A stretch of 64,000 nucleotides of DNA from Aquilaria yunnanensis (lineage: Eukaryota; Streptophyta; Magnoliopsida; Malvales; Thymelaeaceae), in NCBI GenBank assembly GCA_039654915.1, contig CM077593.1:117111413-117175412 (forward strand), in the 5' to 3' direction. The translations under genes were made by a program, and so were the position numbers. Positions 59,163 to 64,000 of this stretch are shown in pieces (within the stretch, counting starts at the first letter, position 1; each line of letters begins with the position of its first letter). The notes beneath the pieces were generated by a model. The model worked only from the letters and a program-made list of their open reading frames with translations. It did no database searches and was not told the origin of the DNA.

Positions 59163-60540
59163 CACGAGGTTATGTCAGCTGCACATTGTAGAAAATATTT
59201 TTTTATAATAAATTTATCAATAAAATAAATTTTTATAATTAATTAAAAAAATTTCACTCATAAATTTATGTAAATTAATTAAAATTTCCTTAAATTGTGA
59301 AACTTAACATAATATATGCTTTGACACTATGGATTTTCATATCATTAAAAAATAATTCACTAAAAAAATTTCATCTATCATCAAATTAAATCTTAATATT
59401 GAGAAGAAATTTATTTAGAATAATTAACTTTTAATTTTAGCAAGTGCAGACCAAATTATTTTATTAAACCATAAAGCATTTGAAGTATATAACTCAAACT
59501 AAAAAAAATAAAAAACTCAATCATCAGTGAGGAAAAGACTATCTAAACATAAAATTATTTTTTATTTATATTAATAAATTAAAGATTTAACCATTAACTT
59601 AATAAATGTAAATAGAAAAGAAAAAAATAAATTAACCAAAGCCAAATCAACTTGAACCATACCTAAAAGTGGACAAATCATAGTAACTAAAATTTTGTTT
59701 GAGAGAACAATAGTGAAGGAAAATGGAAAAAATAGTTTGGGGACGAATAGAGTAAATGAAAAAACTTTAGATATTAAGGGTCTACTAGTTGACTTAATAA
59801 ATTCAAATAAAAAAAATTAGAGAGATAATTTTATACAAAACAAACAAACCATTTTACTTTAGAAGATAGTACATAAAAAACAAAGAAAATAATTTGGGGA
59901 CCAAGAAAGCAAAAAGAGAGACCACAATTAAGTAATTATTAAATTTAGTATGGGTAATCATTATTTGATTAAAACAAAAAAAAAACCGAAAAATTGAAAT
60001 AGTTTGAAATTTTGGTTCAGTTTTGATTGAAATAATAAAAAATTTTGGTTTGGTTTTAACCAAATTAACCAAATAATCACTCCTAAACTTTGGGGAGCAA
60101 AACGTCGAACGTATCAAACATGAGGGCTAAAATGGGAAATAAAAGCAATTTTATGATCCAAAATGTGTTTTTAATACAAAAATAAACATGAAACAAAAAG
60201 AAAAGGGAAAAATAGTGACATAGGCCCTCAAAACGCTATTGTTTCCAAAAGAAGCAATTGCATTAAAAAAGAAATAAGGTTAAAAAACAAAAAGTAACAC
60301 ATATCATTTATCATTGTTGATAAACTGTGTGTGCCTCAACCCAAACTAAGTTCACTAATGTAACTATAGTTTACGGTTATTGTATGAACAGTATCATTTT
60401 CAACAAAGCTTAGGGACCAAAATAGAATAAAATAGAAGTTTGTTAAGCTAGAAGAAGAGTTAGACCATCACACACATGCAAAAAAAAAAAAAAACTACAT
60501 TGTTCATGAATAGTGACAAAAGTGAGCAATTAATATATTG
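59163..60540 (-). mobile_element. Helitron-like non-autonomous repeat
   Basis: Starts with ACGAGGTTATGTCAGCTGCACATTGTAG on the plus strand in two pieces (ACGAGGTTATGTCAGCT, GCACATTGTAG), matching the end motif of its relatives. It ends near ATATATTGTATAATT. The interior shares AAATTTATTTAGAA and ACCAAATTATTTTATTAAAC with the copies at 19-20.7 and 52.7-54.1 kb. No coding capacity. Confidence 0.45.
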
Positions 60541-61394
60541 TATAATTTAGCTATTTGTCTATATTTTAATTTAAGTTACTACTATCATCCAGCTTTTTTC
60601 TATCATCATCATTATTTCTTCTTGGTTAGAACTCTTCTTCCATCTATCATAAAACTAAATTGATTTTATTCTTAAAAAACCTGTGGATGCGACAATCTCA
60701 AGTCTTCTCCCCTCAATATCTATTAACCACTGTAACTCTTTCACTATATTCGTTCACTCTGGTTTATTTTTTCTTTCTCCTTTTTTTCTTCCCTCTAACC
60801 CCAACTTTTTTGTTTCACTAAAAAATCACAGCTTTGTTGAGAGAGAGAGAGCGAAGAAGGATGCGATTCGGGAGGTAGTGAGAGTTCCTAATTTAAAAGC
60901 AACGCCGTCAACAGATGCTTTTATTTCAGCAATCCGATTCAATCAATTTCAATTTATGAATACAGTACCAGTGACTTACAAACCAAGGAATCAATGTAGA
61001 TAAAGTATAGGGGGTGACAAACAAGTGCATAATGTTCATGTGACAAGTAGTGATTTAAGTGATCATGGCCTTTGGGGGGTTAAAACATAGAAAGAAAATT
61101 ATTGTTTGTTAATTTGTGAGCTTTAGAAATTTTCATTCTAAATTTTTTTTTTTTGTAAATTTTCATTTTTTTCATTTTTTTTTAAATTAACAAAGCTGAC
61201 TAAAAATTTGATAAAATGTTAAATAAATTATTAATGTTTTAAAAATAATAGTTTGGTGATTCCTTTTTGATATGATAAAAATTTGAAAAAAATATAATAA
61301 ATTATATCACATCTTAATCTTCTTGTCAAAAATCAAATGCTTTAAAGATTTTGGAACAAAGAGTAGCACTTTTTATATTTATGTTCTAACAATA

Positions 61395-61510
61395 ATTTCT
61401 GATACTTTATGGTAAATTTTAAATTATTGTTTCAATGATATTACTTTTTTAATAATATTTTATGTCATTTAAATATATATTATTTTCTTATATCCAATAT
61501 AACTTGAAAT
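61395..61510. repeat. Related empty site of the 780-1612 element
   Basis: Resembles 656-779 joined directly to 1613-1660. ATTTAAATATATATTA runs into TTTTCT and ATATAACTTG, with a single TA where the mariner-like element sits in the other copy. Confidence 0.65.
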
Positions 61511-61728
61511 TTTGAGGCAACTCGGGTAATTAAACTAGTTTTAATTTAAGAGCTTTAAGCATCTTTAATCATGGATATTAATGGATATTTATCGCAACAC
61601 ATATCCTACTATATCCTATCTAATAAATAGGATTTTTTTTTTTACAATTAAATGGATTAGAGCGGATATGGTTTTTTTTTGTCCCTGGTGGATGTAGGTT
61701 TAGGTCTTTTCACTCCATATTATACCCC

Positions 61729-61732
<4 letters not shown>

Positions 61733-61782
<50 letters not shown>
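61733..61782. repeat. (TA)n microsatellite
   Basis: About 25 uninterrupted TA units, the longest dinucleotide run in the window. Confidence 0.95.
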
Positions 61783-61794
<12 letters not shown>

Positions 61795-62458
61795 TAAAGT
61801 AGCCTTGGTTCAAACCATGTGAAATATATAGTAATATGAAAATAGAAAATCAAAAGTCACTTTTAAAAAAGATTAATGAACACCATCAGAATAACACCCA
61901 AGAAATATTTTACAAAGATCTCTGGTATATATATATATATATATATCTATATATATATAACAACTTAATTGACTTAACTACCTATAATTGCAACCAAGTA
62001 TCATTATAACACTAAGATAGGATGGGTATGGCAAAGCTTTGAGGACAGTTCCCACCTTTTTTTATTTTTACAAAGTTGTACATTTGTACTATTGTTACGT
62101 ATATGCTCATTCCACTAATTTTATTTAGATAAATTTTTTATGATTGGTCTATGGTTAAGTCGATTTCTATTTTTATTATTAATATTATTGTTTTTTACAA
62201 GATCAATTTTAATAATTTTTTATAGTACTTTATTATAGTAGTATTGTTTTTCATTATAAAAGTATGTAATGGGTATGTAAATTTTATCTTATCTTACCTG
62301 CTTTAAAATGAATATGGTATAATATTAAAATTATAAAATTGATTAATGGTGGATGGATAGGGATTGGATATTAAACATAATAGATCAGTTGAAGATTTAA
62401 TACTATCCTACTCATATCCTATCTATTGTCATCGTTATTTATTAACTCAACATAAACA

Positions 62459-62477
62459 TTAACCAACCAACCAACCA
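62459..62477. repeat. (CCAA)n short tandem repeat
   Basis: Four to five CCAA units about 300 bp before the MO25-like start codon, probably in its promoter or 5' leader. Confidence 0.8.
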
Positions 62478-62765
62478 GAGCAACCGTGGGCAGTTGGAAC
62501 CAAGAGCAGGAACCAACGACGAGCCGGGAGATAGAAGAAACAAATAAGGAAGAAAAAAGCTGAAACCCTTGGAGAGAGAAATTTATACCCTTTTTTTAAA
62601 ATTAATTTTGGAAGTGAAACAAAAATAGGTTCTTGCGTGTCTGGCAACCGCGGTAGTGAAGGTGGTGTGGCCGGCGGAATCGCGGCAGCGCAGAGGCGCG
62701 CGCAACCTGCTGCTGCACCACCTGACTCCACCGCAGACGATTTTGAGAGGTCGCAGTCTGCAAAG

Positions 62766-64000
62766 ATGAAGGGCCTTTTCAAATCCAAACCCCGAACTCC
62801 GGCGGATATCGTCCGCCAGACCCGCGATCTCCTCGTTTATGTCGATCGGGGCTCGGATTCCAAGGACCCCAAGCGCGAAGAGAAGGTCTGATGCCCAAAG
62901 CTTGCATCTTTCGGATCTGGGCATTTTCTAAACCATTTTTTTTTTTACTTTTTTTTTTGTTTTGCTCCAGATGACGGAATTGAGCAAGAATATTAGGGAA
63001 TTGAAGTCGATTCTCTATGGGGATAGTGAAGCTGAACCGGTTGCGGAAGCTTGTGCGCAATTGACACAGGAGTTCTTTAGAGAGAATACGCTAAGGCTTC
63101 TGATCAAGTGTCTTCCGAAGCTGAATTTGGAGGTAGGTTAGCATTTTAGCTGGAGTTTAGTTCTTTTGACTTTATTACGATGCGTATGAATGATAGATAT
63201 GACTTTTGCAGGCAAGAAAAGATGCGACTCAAGTGGTGGCGAATTTGCAGAGACAGCAAGTGCAGTCTAGATTGATTGCCTCTGATTACTTGGAAGCAAA
63301 TATGGATCTTATGGATACATTGATAGCTGGGTAAGTGGGAGTTATGAAAGTCTTAGCTTTACTACCTCTGAGTTCTTTTTGTTGGTGTCTGATGCTTGGA
63401 GCCTCCATCTGAGTCATTACAATTGGCATTTGCTGAGTCTGCTTCAGCTTGTTAATTTCTAGTAGATACATGTTCAGGATTCCGAACTATATTCTGGGAC
63501 AACAAGCATGAAAACTTAGGCCTACAGCCTTGCAGCTATGTATAGTTACAGTCGTGCATAGAACCAGCACGGGTTGTTTTCTTACGGCACCTAACTGTTG
63601 CTTGTTGAATGTTGTTTTTCTAGTTATGAGGACACGGACATGGCTTTACATTATGGTGCAATGGTGAGGGAGTGCATACGCCACCAGACAGTCGCAAAGT
63701 AAGGGAAATGTACTTAATTGATCCAAATCTTAAACCAGGCTTTATCATCCTGAAGATTATATTTAGTCTAATTCACCTCTTTCTACATGAGTAGTTTGCT
63801 TATGGAACTTCATGTCCTTTCTGCTGGCTGAGCAAATAGAAAGAGTATGGGTTGAGACGGGGTACAGTGTATTCATATTCTCTAATGGTGCGAGGGATTG
63901 GGATGGTATGGTATTTGGAGAGGCTTAATAGTAAATTACTTTGTATATGTAAAAGTTACTCAAACATTCTCATCTCCTAGAAGATCCTTATGCACAAGCA
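62766..64000 (+). CDS. MO25: MO25-like / calcium-binding protein 39-like scaffold (5' part, runs off the window)
   Basis: Exons 62766-62885, 62971-63132, 63212-63330 and 63624-63698 join without a stop to about 158 residues of an MO25 protein (family length about 340). The start [20 protein letters not shown] and the blocks [35 protein letters not shown] and [15 protein letters not shown] are hallmarks of plant MO25-like proteins. MO25 is a helical-repeat scaffold that binds and activates STE20/GCK-type kinases; in plants it is linked to cell division and polarity. The last visible intron starts at 63699 with GTAAGG. The next exon (expected to begin with the YVLxSEHVKKFF region) is not in the window. 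The ATG at 62766 is chosen because the family starts there, although an open frame extends upstream to 62637. Confidence 0.93.

Larger units (their letters stand above)
60541..62458. other. Intergenic DNA before the MO25-like gene
   Basis: Mostly AT-rich. The open frame at 60683-61003 has a Phe/Ser-rich N-terminus and then an ERERAKKDAIREVVRVP stretch. I see no family or splice context that supports it as a gene. The segment 61395-61510 matches the flanks of the mariner-like element at 780-1612. A long TA microsatellite occupies 61733-61782, and a second lies near 61926-61960. Confidence 0.5.

Noticed and set aside
60683..61003. 106-codon frame before the MO25-like gene
   Set aside because: No recognisable domain, low-complexity N-terminus and no supporting promoter or splice context.
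1..64000. tRNA or rRNA genes
   Set aside because: On reading both strands I saw no convincing tRNA A/B box with cloverleaf or rRNA sequence. A tRNAscan-SE and Rfam search would be decisive.

Overview
This window is plant nuclear DNA, most likely from a eudicot. The evidence is AT-rich intergenic DNA packed with plant transposons, GT-AG introns, many small leucine-rich-repeat (LRR) exons, a malectin-type LRR receptor kinase family, a phytocystatin and an MO25-like gene. I cannot name the species. Gene calls rest on splice junctions I joined by hand; no alignment or search was run.

Layout. (1) 1-5.6 kb: no host gene; a mariner/Stowaway-like element (780-1612) and a Mutator-like element (1773-4187). 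(2) 5616-18043 (+): a 25-exon LRR-malectin receptor-like kinase gene of 1015 aa (gene A). (3) 18-28.4 kb: a transposon graveyard with Helitron-like repeats and a Mutator-like element (21042-27859) that carries a gene fragment and was later split by a dead Copia element (22076-27518). That Copia element holds a 31-bp minisatellite array. A Gypsy pol relic lies at about 28.05-28.3 kb. (4) 30688-45347 (+): the tandem paralogue of 1001 aa (gene B), with the same 25 exons and a solo-LTR-like insertion in intron 4. (5) 46-54 kb: Helitron-like repeats, one holding a broken four-exon minus-strand gene fragment. (6) 58151-58501 (+): an intact single-exon cystatin with two ABRE-like promoter motifs. (7) 59-60.5 kb: another Helitron-like repeat. 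(8) 62766 to the window end (+): the first four exons of an MO25-like scaffold gene that runs off the window.

The central structure is a direct tandem duplication. The copies are about 1.6-28.0 kb and 28.4-46.9 kb, and the shared homology runs through promoters, introns and 3' flanks. Most of the length difference comes from insertions private to one copy, and the other copy preserves the empty sites. Both receptor genes are intact through every splice junction. Both also lack the catalytic Asp of the kinase HRD motif (HRN in A, HQN in B), so the pair may encode surface receptors with catalytically impaired or pseudokinase domains.

The genes do not form an operon-like unit. The two receptors are a tandem family pair; the cystatin and the MO25-like gene are independent neighbours.
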